Shown here piece by piece: positions 51,798 through 59,946 of a stretch of 64,000 nucleotides of DNA; the stretch's first letter is position 1, and each line of letters opens with the position of its first letter. A program made the position numbers and the translations under genes. The stretch spans positions 1 to 64,000 of the forward strand of contig CAYZGK010000007.1 in NCBI GenBank assembly GCA_964478025.1. The letters run 5' to 3'. The stretch is from UBA3700 sp964478025 (GTDB taxonomy: Bacteria; Bacillota; Clostridia; Christensenellales; UBA3700). Under the pieces are notes generated by a model, which had not been told where the DNA came from, made no database searches, and was given only the letters and a program-made list of their open reading frames with translations.

Positions 51798-52361
51798 ATG
51801 GCAGATCTTCTATATGTATCAGCATCTCCAATACCTGTAGATTTAGCGCAGCTTTTAAAAAGAGCTGGGTATCATTCCTATGATTTAGCAAGATCTGCAG
51901 GAGAGGCTAGAAGATTAATAAATTTGCGTCAATACAATGAAATAATTATAGCATCTCCACTTCCTGATGAACTTGGAGATAAACTTGCGCTAGATATTGC
52001 TACAGATACATCTTCAAATATAATTTTTATAGCAAAACCAGATGTTGTTAACTTAATTGAGTTTAAAATGGAAAGTAATGGAATTGTAGTATTTGCAAAG
52101 CCAGTGTCTGGAAGTTTGCTTTATAAAGTTTTAACTATCTTTAAAGCTGTAGATAGAAGAATGAGCGTTGTTCTAGAAAAGAACAAAAAACTTGAAGATA
52201 AGATAGAGGAAATTAAACTTGTATCACGCGCAAAAATGATTTTAATGTCTAAAATGGGAATAAGTGAAGATGAGGCTCATAAACATTTAGATAAAACAGC
52301 AAAGGATCAAAGAAAAACAAAAAGGGAAATTGCACTTGCAATTATTCAAATGTATGAATAG
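51798..52361 (+). CDS. ANTAR-domain RNA-binding antiterminator with receiver-like domain
   Basis: A 187-residue regulator. Residues 1-115 fold like a response-regulator receiver (LLYVSASPIPVDLAQLLKRA, EIIIASPLPDE) but the phospho-acceptor Asp at the end of strand 3 appears replaced by Ser/Pro (IIIASPLP), so it is probably not controlled by a normal kinase. A coiled-coil linker (VVLEKNKKLEDKIEEIKLVS) leads to a C-terminal ANTAR domain (RAKMILMSKMGISEDEAHK...TKREIALAII). ANTAR proteins bind paired RNA hairpins and prevent termination. It is the likely trans factor for the three nitrogen leaders in the window. Confidence 0.88.
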   Translation: MADLLYVSASPIPVDLAQLLKRAGYHSYDLARSAGEARRLINLRQYNEIIIASPLPDELGDKLALDIATDTSSNIIFIAKPDVVNLIEFKMESNGIVVFAKPVSGSLLYKVLTIFKAVDRRMSVVLEKNKKLEDKIEEIKLVSRAKMILMSKMGISEDEAHKHLDKTAKDQRKTKREIALAIIQMYE

Positions 52362-53175
52362 AGAAAATATTTCAATAAAGGTTAATGCAAAGGTAAATTT
52401 AAGATTAGATATAAATGGTATATTTGATGATGGATACCACGATTTAGACATGCTAATGGCATCTATTTCTTTATATGATGAATTATATGTAGAAAAATCT
52501 CAAAATACGGAAGTTTTTATGGATGGCGTATTGCAAGATGAGAAAAATACGGCATATAAAGCAGCTAAACTCCTTGAAGAAACTTTTGGCTATAAAGTTA
52601 AGGTATGTATAAAAAAGCATATTCCACTAAAGGCAGGCTTGGGTGGTTCGTCTGCTGATGCAGCTGGCGTTTTCTTTGCTTATGGCAAGCTTTATGGTAT
52701 TGATGTTGATGATATGAAAAAACTTGCATTGCAGATAGGAAGCGATGTTGTTTATATGTTAAAAGGGGGCTCAGCTTTTGTAAAGTGTAGAGGAGAAATC
52801 GTTTCTAAAGCAGAGTTTGTTCCACTTATTTTTGTTATTGCACAAAAGGAGTATGGTGGCGATACAAAAGATGTTTATAAAGAGTATGATAAGCAGGAAA
52901 AAAATATAGAAAATCCAATACAAATAGACAAAATTGGTAAGATTTATAATGTTTTACAAGACCCTGCTATAAGATTATGTCCAAGTATAAAAGAAACAAT
53001 AAATCATATGAAAATATTTACAAAAAACGTTGTAATGACAGGCAGTGGTAGTGCAGTTATAGGAATATTTGAGCATGAAAACGAAGCTGTTGGTGCATGC
53101 GTTTGCCTTGGAAATAAGTATAAATTTAAAAAGGTTGTGAAAACCGTTCCAAGTGGTATAGAGATTGTAATGTAA
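52354..53175 (+). CDS. ispE: 4-diphosphocytidyl-2-C-methyl-D-erythritol kinase
   Basis: A 273-residue GHMP kinase: NAKVNLRLDINGIFDDGYHD at the start, ATP loop PLKAGLGGSSADAAGVFFA and C-terminal MTGSGSAVIGIFE. It phosphorylates CDP-methylerythritol in the MEP isoprenoid pathway. ATG 52354 overlaps the end of the ANTAR gene by 8 bases, so it is coupled to it. An earlier in-frame ATG (52330) would reach deeper into the ANTAR gene. Confidence 0.94.
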   Translation: MNRENISIKVNAKVNLRLDINGIFDDGYHDLDMLMASISLYDELYVEKSQNTEVFMDGVLQDEKNTAYKAAKLLEETFGYKVKVCIKKHIPLKAGLGGSSADAAGVFFAYGKLYGIDVDDMKKLALQIGSDVVYMLKGGSAFVKCRGEIVSKAEFVPLIFVIAQKEYGGDTKDVYKEYDKQEKNIENPIQIDKIGKIYNVLQDPAIRLCPSIKETINHMKIFTKNVVMTGSGSAVIGIFEHENEAVGACVCLGNKYKFKKVVKTVPSGIEIVM

Positions 53176-53203
53176 AATATTAATATTATTTTTATGATTT
53201 TAT

Positions 53204-53232
53204 TTGAATATATAAAATATTAGTGCTAAAAT
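53204..53232 (+). promoter_or_regulatory. Promoter of the prs unit
   Basis: TTGAAT (53204-53209), 17 bases, TAAAAT (53227-53232). Transcription from about 53239 would include the 40-codon upstream frame. Confidence 0.6.
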
Positions 53233-53270
53233 AAAACCATAAATTGAGATAATTATATCGAGAGGAATTA

Positions 53271-53393
53271 ATGGATTTACCCGCGACACATTCAATAGAT
53301 TTATCAGTAAGAAAAGAAAGAGGAAATCTTTCTAGTCTTTTTTGTTTTCAGAAAAATAATATTTTTTCATATACATTTTGGAGGATAAAATGA
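53271..53393 (+). CDS. 40-residue upstream ORF coupled to prs
   Basis: An ATG at 53271 preceded by GAGAGG opens 40 codons (MDLPATHSIDLSVRKERGNL...FWRIK) ending at a TGA that overlaps the prs start (ATGA). The GGAGG of prs is inside its last codons. A hairpin AGAAAGA-ggaaa-TCTTTCT (53315-53333) with a T-run lies within it. The peptide matches no family I know. It may be a leader that couples or senses translation, or a chance frame. Confidence 0.4.
   Translation: MDLPATHSIDLSVRKERGNLSSLFCFQKNNIFSYTFWRIK
53315..53345 (+). terminator. Terminator-like hairpin in the prs leader
   Basis: AGAAAGA (53315-53321) and TCTTTCT (53327-53333) with AGTCTTTTTTG behind. It would act as an attenuator in the leader, or only as a U-rich AT-hairpin. 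Confidence 0.4.
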
Positions 53394-54583
53394 AGCCATA
53401 CTATGAGTCAATTTTTAAAGTAAAAGAAGACATGTCAGACTTAGCAGTAATTGCTATGGAAGGTGCTAAAGATTTAGGAGATAAAGTAAATTATTACCTA
53501 ACAACTTGGTACAATGAAGAGGCAAAAAAGAGAGGATTAAAAACAAAAGAAACATTTTTAGTTAGAAACTCTTGTCCAAGATTTACAACCGGTGATGGTA
53601 AAGGTTTAATTGATGATTCAGTAAGAGGTAAGGATTTATATATTATTTGTGATGTTGGTAACTACTCTATAACATATAATATGTTTGGAACACCAAATAG
53701 AATGTCTCCAGACGATCACTATCAAGATTTAAAGAGAATTATTGGTGCAATTGCTGGTAAGGCAAAGAAAATTACTGTAGTTATGCCAATTCTTTATGGT
53801 GGAAGACAACATAGACGTACAACAAGAGAATCTCTTGACTGTTCACAAATGTTACATGAATTAGTAGAGATTGGTGTAAATGATGTAATTACATTTGATG
53901 CACATGATCCTCGCGTTCAAAACGCAGAACCATTTATGGGATTTGATAATTTCTTCCCAACATATCAAATTTTAAAAGCATTACTTAGAAAATATCCAGA
54001 TTTAGACTTAAGTAAAGATCATTTCATGGTAGTTTCCCCAGATGAAGGTGCTATGGGAAGAAATATATTCTATGCATCAGTACTTCAAGTAGATTTAGGT
54101 ATGTTCTATAAGAGAAGAGATTATGCTCATGTAGTAAATGGTAGAAATCCTATTTTAGCTCATGAATATTTAGGTAATGATGTTAAAGATAAAACAATTT
54201 TCGTTGCAGATGATATCCTAGCAACAGGAGATAGTTTATTAAAGTTATGTCGTGAATTAAAAGCTAAAGATTGTGGTAAGATTTTCTTATGTGCAACTTA
54301 TGCTTTATTTACAGAAGGATTAGAGAAATTCCAAAAGGCATATGATGAAGGCTTATTTACAGCCGTATTAAGTACTAACTTAACATATTCATATAAAGAG
54401 ATGTTAGAAAAGCCTTGGTTCATTCAAGCTGATATGTCTAAGTTTATGGCATATATTATCTCTGCTTGTGATCAAAGTTTATCTTTATCTCCACTTCTTG
54501 ATCCACATGATAAGATTCAAGAATTAATAGAAAAACACAATGAGGGTAGACCTCAACAACTAAGTTTTAAAACAGAGGAGTAA
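53390..54583 (+). CDS. prs: Ribose-phosphate pyrophosphokinase, long form
   Basis: A 397-residue PRPP synthetase, longer than the usual 315 residues. It resembles the second clostridial type: VVMPILYGGRQHRRTTRES, VITFDAHDPRVQNAEPFMG and the PRPP-binding loop IFVADDILATGDSLLKL. It makes PRPP for purine, pyrimidine and histidine synthesis. ATG 53390 is preferred over TTG 53378, because GGAGG lies between them. PRPP from this enzyme feeds PurF. Confidence 0.9.
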   Translation: MKPYYESIFKVKEDMSDLAVIAMEGAKDLGDKVNYYLTTWYNEEAKKRGLKTKETFLVRNSCPRFTTGDGKGLIDDSVRGKDLYIICDVGNYSITYNMFGTPNRMSPDDHYQDLKRIIGAIAGKAKKITVVMPILYGGRQHRRTTRESLDCSQMLHELVEIGVNDVITFDAHDPRVQNAEPFMGFDNFFPTYQILKALLRKYPDLDLSKDHFMVVSPDEGAMGRNIFYASVLQVDLGMFYKRRDYAHVVNGRNPILAHEYLGNDVKDKTIFVADDILATGDSLLKLCRELKAKDCGKIFLCATYALFTEGLEKFQKAYDEGLFTAVLSTNLTYSYKEMLEKPWFIQADMSKFMAYIISACDQSLSLSPLLDPHDKIQELIEKHNEGRPQQLSFKTEE

Positions 54584-54585
54584 TT

Positions 54586-55239
54586 ATGAAAATTCAATGG
54601 CTAGGACATTCATGTTTTAAATTAACTGAATCAACTGGTACAACGATAGTAACTGACCCGTATAATGAGTACGTTGGTTTTAAAATGGAACCAGTAGAGG
54701 CAAATGTTGTTACTGTTTCTCATAAACATAAGGACCATTGTGCCGTAGAAAATGTTTTAGGTAATCCTACAATTATTGATTCAATAGGTCAATGGGAGAT
54801 AGGTGGAGTAACAATAACCACGCTTCTTTCAAGTCATGGTGTAAATTCTTCAGATGGCGTTAAACAAAATAATATTTATACCTATAGAATGGATGGTATA
54901 GATATATGTCATATGGGGGATATAGGAGAGGAATTAGATATTCAATTAGGAGAATCGATAGGTTCTGTTAATATATTAATGATTCCAGTTGGTGGTAAAT
55001 ACACCATTAATGCTGAACAAGCAAAAGAGTATGTAGATTTCTTAATGCCGGATGTTGTAATTCCAATGCATTTTAAATCAGACAATTGTGAGTTTGATTT
55101 AGATCCAGTAGACAATTTCTTAGATTTATTTGAAGAAGATCAAATTGTTTATGTAGATGGAGATACAGCAGAATTTGATAGAGAAATGTGCGATGGTGAA
55201 TGCACAAAAGTTTACATATTTAAAAACGACAAATTTTAA
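54586..55239 (+). CDS. Metallo-beta-lactamase-fold hydrolase (UlaG/UPF0173-like)
   Basis: A 217-residue protein: IQWLGHSCFKLTE, metal motif VSHKHKDHCAVENV (HxHxDH), SSHGV and GGKYTINAEQAKEYVDFL, PMHFKSDN. The pattern matches the stand-alone MBL-fold family that includes UlaG and UPF0173, whose substrates are varied. Start GAGGAG lies just ahead. It sits two bases after prs, so probably in the same operon. Confidence 0.82.
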   Translation: MKIQWLGHSCFKLTESTGTTIVTDPYNEYVGFKMEPVEANVVTVSHKHKDHCAVENVLGNPTIIDSIGQWEIGGVTITTLLSSHGVNSSDGVKQNNIYTYRMDGIDICHMGDIGEELDIQLGESIGSVNILMIPVGGKYTINAEQAKEYVDFLMPDVVIPMHFKSDNCEFDLDPVDNFLDLFEEDQIVYVDGDTAEFDREMCDGECTKVYIFKNDKF

Positions 55240-55263
55240 AAATTAATTTTCATGAGGGTGCAC

Positions 55264-55286
55264 GTTTAGCGCCCTCAAAAGTAAAA
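55264..55286 (+). terminator. Hairpin between the MBL hydrolase gene and rho
   Basis: GAGGGTGC (55264-55271) pairs with GCGCCCTC (55279-55286) with one G-T. No T-run follows; it may be an RNA element in the rho leader. Confidence 0.45.
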
Positions 55287-55325
55287 ATAATAATATAAAA
55301 ATTCCAATATAAGAAGGTATTAATT

Positions 55326-56975
55326 TTGTTTACAAGAAAAGAACTTGAAGCAATGTCTTTATTTAAGTTAAGAGCCGTTGCAAGAAAGATGAATGTTAGT
55401 GATGTAAGTTCATTAAGCCAAGAACAAATAATGAATTTAATTGAAGAAAAAGAAAATAAAACCCAAGAGGTAAAAACAATGTTTAGTAGAGAACAATTAG
55501 AAACTTTAACCTATGCGCAATTATCTGTAATTGCTCAAGCTGATGGAATTAATGCAACAACTAAAGACGAGATTATCGAGGCATTACTTAAACTTGAGCA
55601 AGACAAACAAGAAAACGTAAGTGTTGAAGAAAGCAAAGAAGAGGCAGTAAAAGAAGAAAAGCCTGAGAAAAAGACAAGAGGTAGAAAAAAGGTTGTAAAA
55701 GATAAAGAGGAAGAGGAGCCTCAAGAATCTAATATTGAGACCGAAAGTAAAAAAATCGGGGAAGATACCTTAAATAACAAAGAAGAAGAAAAATCTGTAG
55801 AAGCCCCTGTCGTTGAAACGGAAACAAGATGCGGTGTTTTAGATATTCATACTGAAGGCTATGGATTTATAAGAGCAGAAAATTGTGAATATGGCAATAA
55901 AGATGCATATGTATCCGCTAAATTGATTAAAGGAATAGGCTTAAGACCAGGTGATTATATTAGCGCAACAGTTAGAAAAAGTAATGATAATAAACAAGCT
56001 GCTGTAATAAGTATTGAAACAGTAAATGGTAATAGCGTCTCAACTGCAAGACAAAGACCTTATTTTGATTCACTTGTTCCAATATTCCCTAATGAAAGAT
56101 TTGTCCTAGAGGATAAAGATAATCCAGATAACGCACTTCGTTGTATTGATTTAATTGCCCCAATAGGAAAAGGCCAAAGAGCTATGATTGTATCACCACC
56201 AAAAGCTGGTAAGACAACACTTCTTAAAAAGATTGCTAACGCTATTTCTAAAAAGTATCCTGATGTTGAGTTATACGTACTATTAATTGATGAAAGACCA
56301 GAGGAAGTTACAGATATGCAAAGAAGCATAAAAGGTGAGGTTATATATTCAACCTTTGACGAAACACCTGAGCATCATTGTAAGGCTGCTGAACTTTTAA
56401 ATGAAAGAGCAAAAAGAAGCGTAGAACTTGGTAGAGATGTAGTAATAATTATGGATTCATTAACAAGACTTGCAAGAGCTTATAACTTAACAGTTCCTCC
56501 AACTGGAAGAACTTTGTCTGGTGGTATGGACCCAGGCGCATTACATCCACCTAAGAAATTCTTTGGTAGTGCAAGAAATATTGAAAATGGTGGAAGTTTA
56601 ACTATTATTGCAACAGCACTTGTAGATACCGGTTCAAGAATGGATGATGTTATTTACGAAGAGTTTAAAGGTACTGGTAATATGGAAATTCACTTAGATA
56701 GAAAGTTAAGTGAAAAGAGAATATTCCCAGCTATAGATTTAAACAGATCATCAACAAGAAGAGAAGATTTACTATTAACTCAAAAAGAACAAGTTGGAGC
56801 AACAAATATGAGAAGACTTCTATCTGCTGGTGATTCTAATGAAGCTATAGAGCAATTATTAAATTGGTTATATAATACAAAAACTAATAATGACTTTATA
56901 GATGTACTTCAAAGAAGAGTAGATGCATTTGAAAAGAATGGTTATAACTTTAGAAATCCAACGAACTTAAATTAA
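55326..56975 (+). CDS. rho: Transcription termination factor Rho
   Basis: A 549-residue Rho. After two SAP-like Rho_N repeats (TRKELEAMSLFKLRAVARKM and FSREQLETLTYAQLSVIAQA) comes a charged linker of about 80 residues, then the RNA-binding domain (GVLDIHTEGYGFIRAENC), Walker A SPPKAGKTTLLKK, and the Q/R loops (GGSLTIIATALVDTGSRMDD). It is a hexameric RNA helicase. The first repeat is nearly duplicated and the charged linker is longer than in E. coli. The start is TTG 55326 with AAGG about 10 bases upstream, since no closer ATG gives a full N-terminus. Confidence 0.95.
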   Translation: MFTRKELEAMSLFKLRAVARKMNVSDVSSLSQEQIMNLIEEKENKTQEVKTMFSREQLETLTYAQLSVIAQADGINATTKDEIIEALLKLEQDKQENVSVEESKEEAVKEEKPEKKTRGRKKVVKDKEEEEPQESNIETESKKIGEDTLNNKEEEKSVEAPVVETETRCGVLDIHTEGYGFIRAENCEYGNKDAYVSAKLIKGIGLRPGDYISATVRKSNDNKQAAVISIETVNGNSVSTARQRPYFDSLVPIFPNERFVLEDKDNPDNALRCIDLIAPIGKGQRAMIVSPPKAGKTTLLKKIANAISKKYPDVELYVLLIDERPEEVTDMQRSIKGEVIYSTFDETPEHHCKAAELLNERAKRSVELGRDVVIIMDSLTRLARAYNLTVPPTGRTLSGGMDPGALHPPKKFFGSARNIENGGSLTIIATALVDTGSRMDDVIYEEFKGTGNMEIHLDRKLSEKRIFPAIDLNRSSTRREDLLLTQKEQVGATNMRRLLSAGDSNEAIEQLLNWLYNTKTNNDFIDVLQRRVDAFEKNGYNFRNPTNLN

Positions 56976-56982
56976 AAAATAT

Positions 56983-57010
56983 GGCCAAGTTTAAAACTTG
57001 GCCTTTTTTA
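56983..57010. terminator. Terminator between rho and the GH36 gene
   Basis: GGCCAAGTTT (56983-56992) pairs with AAACTTGGCC (56994-57003) and is followed by TTTTTTA. A-rich sequence on the other side allows it to serve the minus-strand gene. Confidence 0.85.
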
Positions 57011-57023
57011 TATTAATAATTAT

Positions 57024-58667
57024 TTATTCTTTAATTATTTTTCCGTTTTGAATATCAAAAGAGAAAGACTGAGCAATGCCATTTATTGTGTATTCAATAG
57101 AAATGACAGTAGGTGTAATATATTCGGCGTCTTGAACTTCTATATCATCTCTTTGGAAAGAAGATTTTAAATGATTCAATTGGGCTTCATTGTATGTTCC
57201 GATATTATCAGAAACAAATAATACACCACCAAAGATTTTGTTTACATCAGCTATAATTTCTTTTTGTTCATTATTTAATTTAATATTGTAATCCCTAATA
57301 AAGAATACATCAGGATCGTTAACGAAAGCTCTTCCGTTTAGATGTCTTCTAAAAATTGTACAATTTATTGTGTTTATTGTAGATACTTTTTCTCTATGTA
57401 AAAGCTTATCTAAGAAAGATTCTTGCCATTGAAGATTTACATCGGCGCCAATTCTGCAGAAATCTACTTTGCCAAAACAAGCACCAAGTGGAACTCCACA
57501 GCCTAAAATAAGTTTATTTCCAACGCAAGCTCTAATAAAATCCATAGCTTCACACATTATTTGTCCACGAGATTTATTTTGTCTTGGAACCATACATGTA
57601 GCATATAGGAAATCTAGTTTAACTAAATCAAAATTCCACTTATTTAATACAGTATTGAAAACATCCTTTAAATATTCTTGAACATCTTTATTTAAAAAAT
57701 CTAGTGCATAAAATCCTAGTGGGTCCCAGTTTAGACCTGCATGAATAGGGGAACCATCTTTGTTTCTTAAAATCCAGTCTGGATGCTCTTTATATAAATT
57801 AGAAGATTTAATTACACCAAATGGAGCAAGCCAAAGTCCAGCCTTTATACCTTGAGAGTGAATCTTATCTGTAAGTTCTCTCATATCTCCAAATTGTGGT
57901 TTAACAGAAAGCCAATCGCCTACTGCTTGTTGGTATCCGTCGTCTATTTGGAAAAAGTCTGGAGTTATATTTGCATTTTTGAAACTATCTAAGTCTTGTT
58001 CTATATTTTCTCTTGTAACCTTGGTGTAGTAGTTGTACCAAGATGTATATCCTGTAGCATTTTTCATTCGAAGTGCTGGAAGATTTTGAAGTGAGAAATA
58101 TCTATCAAAGACTTCGTCATATTCGCCAACGAAATATCCTAAATTCAAAATTTCATATGGAGTGCTAATTTTAACGCCTTCTAATTCTTTGGTTATGCTG
58201 ATTGAATTTTTCTTGCTATTTATTGAGATTATAGTGAAGCCATATTTTTCAGTCATAGAACCATAAAGGTATACTTTATTTAAATCTCTAATATAGGCAT
58301 AAGTAAATCCATGGAAACAGCCTTTTTCTTTTGGATATTTTACAAAATTTTCATCACCATAAGCTTTTATATAAGGGCATATTTTACCAAGGAAGGAAGA
58401 TCTAGGTAATTTTTCATTTATTGAAAATTCTTTCGAATCCGTCCAAGATTGGTATCCATTTACAAAGATTCTTGTTTGTGGTGTAAATAAATGAGTAGCT
58501 TCAAAATAAACATGTAAATTAGATATCTCAGTTTTTGGATAAATTACTGCTTTAAAAATTTCTTCTTTGACAGATGTAACTATATCAAAGTGTTCATTAG
58601 ATAAAGAGTCAGTTTCATGCTTAATTCCGTTTGCAGTGTAGATAATTCTATACTTAAAAGTTTTCAT
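57024..58667 (-). CDS. Alpha-galactosidase, GH36 type
   Basis: A 547-residue glycoside hydrolase. After an N-terminal beta-sandwich (FVNGYQSWTDSKEF) comes the GH36 barrel: FFQIDDGYQQAVGDW, GIKAGLWLAPFG, the nucleophile Asp in LVKLDFLYAT, and the acid/base in RIGADVNLQW. It lacks a signal peptide, so it is probably cytoplasmic and acts on imported galactosides. It is shorter than the roughly 730-residue melibiases, as in one GH36 subgroup. No transporter is coupled to it in the window. Confidence 0.85.
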   Translation of the reverse strand: MKTFKYRIIYTANGIKHETDSLSNEHFDIVTSVKEEIFKAVIYPKTEISNLHVYFEATHLFTPQTRIFVNGYQSWTDSKEFSINEKLPRSSFLGKICPYIKAYGDENFVKYPKEKGCFHGFTYAYIRDLNKVYLYGSMTEKYGFTIISINSKKNSISITKELEGVKISTPYEILNLGYFVGEYDEVFDRYFSLQNLPALRMKNATGYTSWYNYYTKVTRENIEQDLDSFKNANITPDFFQIDDGYQQAVGDWLSVKPQFGDMRELTDKIHSQGIKAGLWLAPFGVIKSSNLYKEHPDWILRNKDGSPIHAGLNWDPLGFYALDFLNKDVQEYLKDVFNTVLNKWNFDLVKLDFLYATCMVPRQNKSRGQIMCEAMDFIRACVGNKLILGCGVPLGACFGKVDFCRIGADVNLQWQESFLDKLLHREKVSTINTINCTIFRRHLNGRAFVNDPDVFFIRDYNIKLNNEQKEIIADVNKIFGGVLFVSDNIGTYNEAQLNHLKSSFQRDDIEVQDAEYITPTVISIEYTINGIAQSFSFDIQNGKIIKE

Positions 58668-58804
58668 TGTATTTCCCCTTATAACAAAGGATTTGCCTTT
58701 GTGCTTACTATTACAATAGCACGAAATCTTTTTAAAAAAAATATTTAATTTTATAAAATTAAAAAAGAATTTTGAAAAATTATTTTAAAAAATTTAAATT
58801 ATTC

Positions 58805-58833
58805 TTGACAATACCGATATTACCTAATATATT
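58805..58833 (+). promoter_or_regulatory. Promoter giving a leaderless perR transcript
   Basis: TTGACA (58805-58810), 17 bases, TATATT (58828-58833). ATG 58840 lies six bases after the -10 box, at the expected transcription start, and has no Shine-Dalgarno sequence. A leaderless mRNA is predicted. Confidence 0.7.
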
Positions 58834-58839
58834 ATAAGT

Positions 58840-59265
58840 ATGAGATATTCAGTTAAGCGAAATACAATACTAGAAAATTTACAAAACTTGAAAACGCATC
58901 CAACAGCGGAGGATATTGAACAAATTTGTAAAGATATACATGTTTCAGCTCCAACTGTCTATAGGAATATGAGCCAACTTGAGGAAGAGGGCGTTGTGCA
59001 AAGAATATGTACACCTTTTGGAAAAGAAAGATATGATGGCGATGTCTCTTGGCACAATCATGTAATATGCCCAGTATGTGGCAAAATAACTGATGCTCCT
59101 ATTTCTAAAGAAATGAAAGAACTTTTAGAGAAGGAAAATCTAGATAATGGATATAGTAAAGCAAATGTGGTTTTCTATAAAAATTGCGAAGGTTGTAATT
59201 CTTTAAAAACTAAATATAATTTAAAACAAAAAATTAAAAAAACGGAGGATTTTAAAAATGGCTAA
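58840..59265 (+). CDS. PerR-type Fur-family peroxide regulator
   Basis: A 141-residue Fur-family regulator: RYSVKRNTILENLQNL, winged helix VSAPTVYRNMSQLEEEGVV, and the zinc sites VICPVCGKITD and CEGCNSL (two CxxC motifs for the structural zinc). It regulates the adjacent rubrerythrin, which detoxifies peroxide, and itself by a possible operator nearby. It overlaps rbr by 8 bases. Its role as PerR rather than Fur is inferred from context. Confidence 0.86.
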   Translation: MRYSVKRNTILENLQNLKTHPTAEDIEQICKDIHVSAPTVYRNMSQLEEEGVVQRICTPFGKERYDGDVSWHNHVICPVCGKITDAPISKEMKELLEKENLDNGYSKANVVFYKNCEGCNSLKTKYNLKQKIKKTEDFKNG

Positions 59266-59809
59266 GTATGTTTGCCCTGTATGTGGTTACACACACGAAG
59301 GTGATTCTGCTCCTGAAAAGTGTCCATTATGTGGTGCTTCTGGTGCAAAATTCACAAAAGTAGATGATTCTGGAAAATTAGATCTTGCTGACGAACATAA
59401 AGTAGGTTCAGCTAAAGGTTTAGATCCAAGAGTTGTAGAAGATTTAAGAAGTAATTTTCAAGGAGAATGCTCAGAGGTAGGAATGTATCTTGCTATGTCT
59501 AGACAAGCAGATAGAGAAGGATATCCTGAAATTGCAGAAGCTTTTAAAAGATATGCATTAGAAGAAGCTGAGCATGCTGCAAAGTTTGCAGAACTTTTAG
59601 GTGAAGTTGTTACAGATTCTACAGAAAAGAATCTTAAGATGAGAATTGATGCAGAAGTTGGAGCTTGTGCTGGCAAGAAAGCACTTGCAAAACTTGCAAA
59701 AGAGTTAAATTATGATGCAGTTCATGACACTGTTCATGAAATGGCTAAAGATGAAGCAAGACACGGATGTGGGTTTAATGGCCTATATAATAGATACTTC
59801 AAAAAATAG
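59258..59809 (+). CDS. Reverse rubrerythrin
   Basis: A 183-residue protein with the rubredoxin domain first (KYVCPVCGYTHEG and KCPLCGASGAKF, two CxxC motifs) and the ferritin-like diiron domain second (NFQGECSEVGMYLAMSRQAD, EEAEHAAKFAELLG). This inverted order defines reverse rubrerythrin, a peroxide reductase of anaerobes that is typically induced by oxygen through PerR. GGAGG precedes the ATG inside perR. Confidence 0.93.
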   Translation: MAKYVCPVCGYTHEGDSAPEKCPLCGASGAKFTKVDDSGKLDLADEHKVGSAKGLDPRVVEDLRSNFQGECSEVGMYLAMSRQADREGYPEIAEAFKRYALEEAEHAAKFAELLGEVVTDSTEKNLKMRIDAEVGACAGKKALAKLAKELNYDAVHDTVHEMAKDEARHGCGFNGLYNRYFKK

Positions 59810-59835
59810 TAAATAAGTTAACTTAAAATTATTCC

Positions 59836-59863
59836 GCCTATCTTAAAAAAAGATAGGCTTTTT
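59836..59863 (+). terminator. Terminator of the perR-rubrerythrin operon
   Basis: GCCTATCTT (59836-59844) pairs with AAGATAGGC (59850-59858), followed by TTTTTC. Confidence 0.85.
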
Positions 59864-59946
59864 CTTTATTAAAATTATTGAAAAAGCATTGTCATTTTGA
59901 TATAGTTAAATAGTTATTTTTATATCAATTAATTAAAGGAGCAATT

